From Thalassotalea_F euphylliae (GTDB lineage: Bacteria; Pseudomonadota; Gammaproteobacteria; Enterobacterales; Alteromonadaceae): a stretch of 64,000 nucleotides of DNA. A program made the position numbers and the translations under genes. The DNA lies in NCBI RefSeq assembly GCF_042682785.1, contig NZ_JBHUIB010000001.1:1178001-1242000 (forward strand), read 5' to 3'. Shown one piece after another: positions 63,682 through 64,000 of this stretch (its first letter is position 1; every line of letters begins with the position of its first letter). The notes under the pieces were generated by a model that was not told the DNA's origin, did no database searches, and saw nothing but the letters and a program-made list of their open reading frames with translations.

Positions 63682-63705
63682 ATCAACGTTGACTTACATT
63701 GCTCG
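63664..63705 (+). other. Long 3' hairpin spanning the diguanylate cyclase stop codon
   Basis: CGAGCAAGTAAGTC pairs with GACTTAC-A-TTGCTCG (one bulged A, 14 bp) around TTAAATCAACGTT. The stop TAA is in the loop. There is no T run, so it is probably an RNA-stabilising or attenuating 3' element for the hem transcript rather than a typical terminator. Confidence 0.5.
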
Positions 63706-63743
63706 CGACTTTGTGTATGTCGGTTTAACGAATTGTTGTACGA

Positions 63744-64000
63744 TTAAATAAACGCAAACGCATCTGCATACATATGTTCTTTAACCGCACCTCGTTCGAT
63801 AAAGTCGTCGCGTACAATGCCAACCATATCGAATCGACCGGCTAAATAGATATCGTAAGCTTCGAAGTTGGCGATATCGTTCATGGCCACTTGGTGAACT
63901 AAACCTACTTTGCCTGGCCACTGGCCATCAGCTTGCTCAGCAACTGGAATAAACGTCGCCTGAGGTAACGATTCCACAACAGCTTTTGTTTTGTCTAATT
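63744..64000 (-). CDS. fre: NAD(P)H-flavin reductase, C-terminal part
   Basis: The last 84 or so residues of a Fre/LuxG-type flavin reductase, cut by the right window edge; the GTG at 63977 is internal and the frame stays open to base 64000. GLVHQVAMNDIANFEAYDIYLAGRFDMVGIVRDDFIERGA and the end EHMYADAFAFI match Fre. It reduces free flavins with NAD(P)H. It is convergent with the diguanylate cyclase gene. Confidence 0.88.
   Translation of the reverse strand, partial: LDKTKAVVESLPQATFIPVAEQADGQWPGKVGLVHQVAMNDIANFEAYDIYLAGRFDMVGIVRDDFIERGAVKEHMYADAFAFI

Overview
The window looks like a chromosomal segment of a marine gammaproteobacterium of the Alteromonadales, most likely Colwelliaceae-like (Colwellia/Thalassotalea). 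This placement is an inference from moderate-to-low GC content, the aerobic gammaproteobacterial housekeeping blocks (ubiE-ubiJ-ubiB, lptM-lysA-dapF-DUF484-yigB-uvrD, hemCDXY, rarD-yigI-recQ, prlC-rsmJ, polA) and an abundance of c-di-GMP proteins. No rRNA, tRNA, CRISPR array, phage module or insertion sequence was recognised.

Left part (1-11 kb) is accessory. It holds the 3' end of proA, a possible tiny membrane peptide, a DUF4397-type lipoprotein paired with a free-standing winged-helix protein, a metal-linked Cys-rich periplasmic peptide followed by a His-rich TonB receptor broken by one in-frame amber codon, a Tat-exported alpha/beta hydrolase lacking its nucleophilic serine, and a run of small genes (GFA, DUF6559, maltose-type acetyltransferase, DUF1428). 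Ferritin, a Prx5-type peroxiredoxin and a 53-residue Cys-rich protein lie on the other strand. From 11 to 27 kb come a chemoreceptor, the prlC-tag-rsmJ block, a giant propeller-PAS-GGDEF-EAL protein, gorA, a second GFA protein and polA. The polA upstream region carries two perfect DnaA boxes. A promoter-plus-terminator unit downstream of polA looks like an unannotated small RNA.

From 27 to 39 kb lies a tight copper/silver efflux operon: a Cys-rich peptide, CusB fused to a CusF-like domain, CusA and two PepSY proteins, with no outer-membrane channel gene. Two c-di-GMP enzymes and a free-standing membrane sensor follow. From 39 to 46 kb come the ubiquinone genes and a four-gene operon of two DUF1538 membrane proteins with P-II-like and CBS proteins, which I read as a regulated ion transporter. 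From 46 to 57 kb are recQ/yigI/rarD, a REC-REC-GGDEF regulator, uvrD, yigB, DUF484, dapF, lysA and the small lipoprotein gene lptM. xerC, normally between DUF484 and yigB, is absent. From 57 to 64 kb are cyaY, hemC-hemD-hemX-hemY with a membrane diguanylate cyclase apparently in the same transcript, and the C-terminal end of a flavin reductase (fre).

The less-expected themes are: a pair of periplasmic peptides sharing a CCx3CxCx4C motif, one beside a metal receptor and one beside a metal exporter; the DUF1538/P-II/CBS operon; the small RNA with two hairpin loops showing the same UUCCUCA heptamer; and two tiny genes whose Shine-Dalgarno sequences lie inside terminator-like hairpins.
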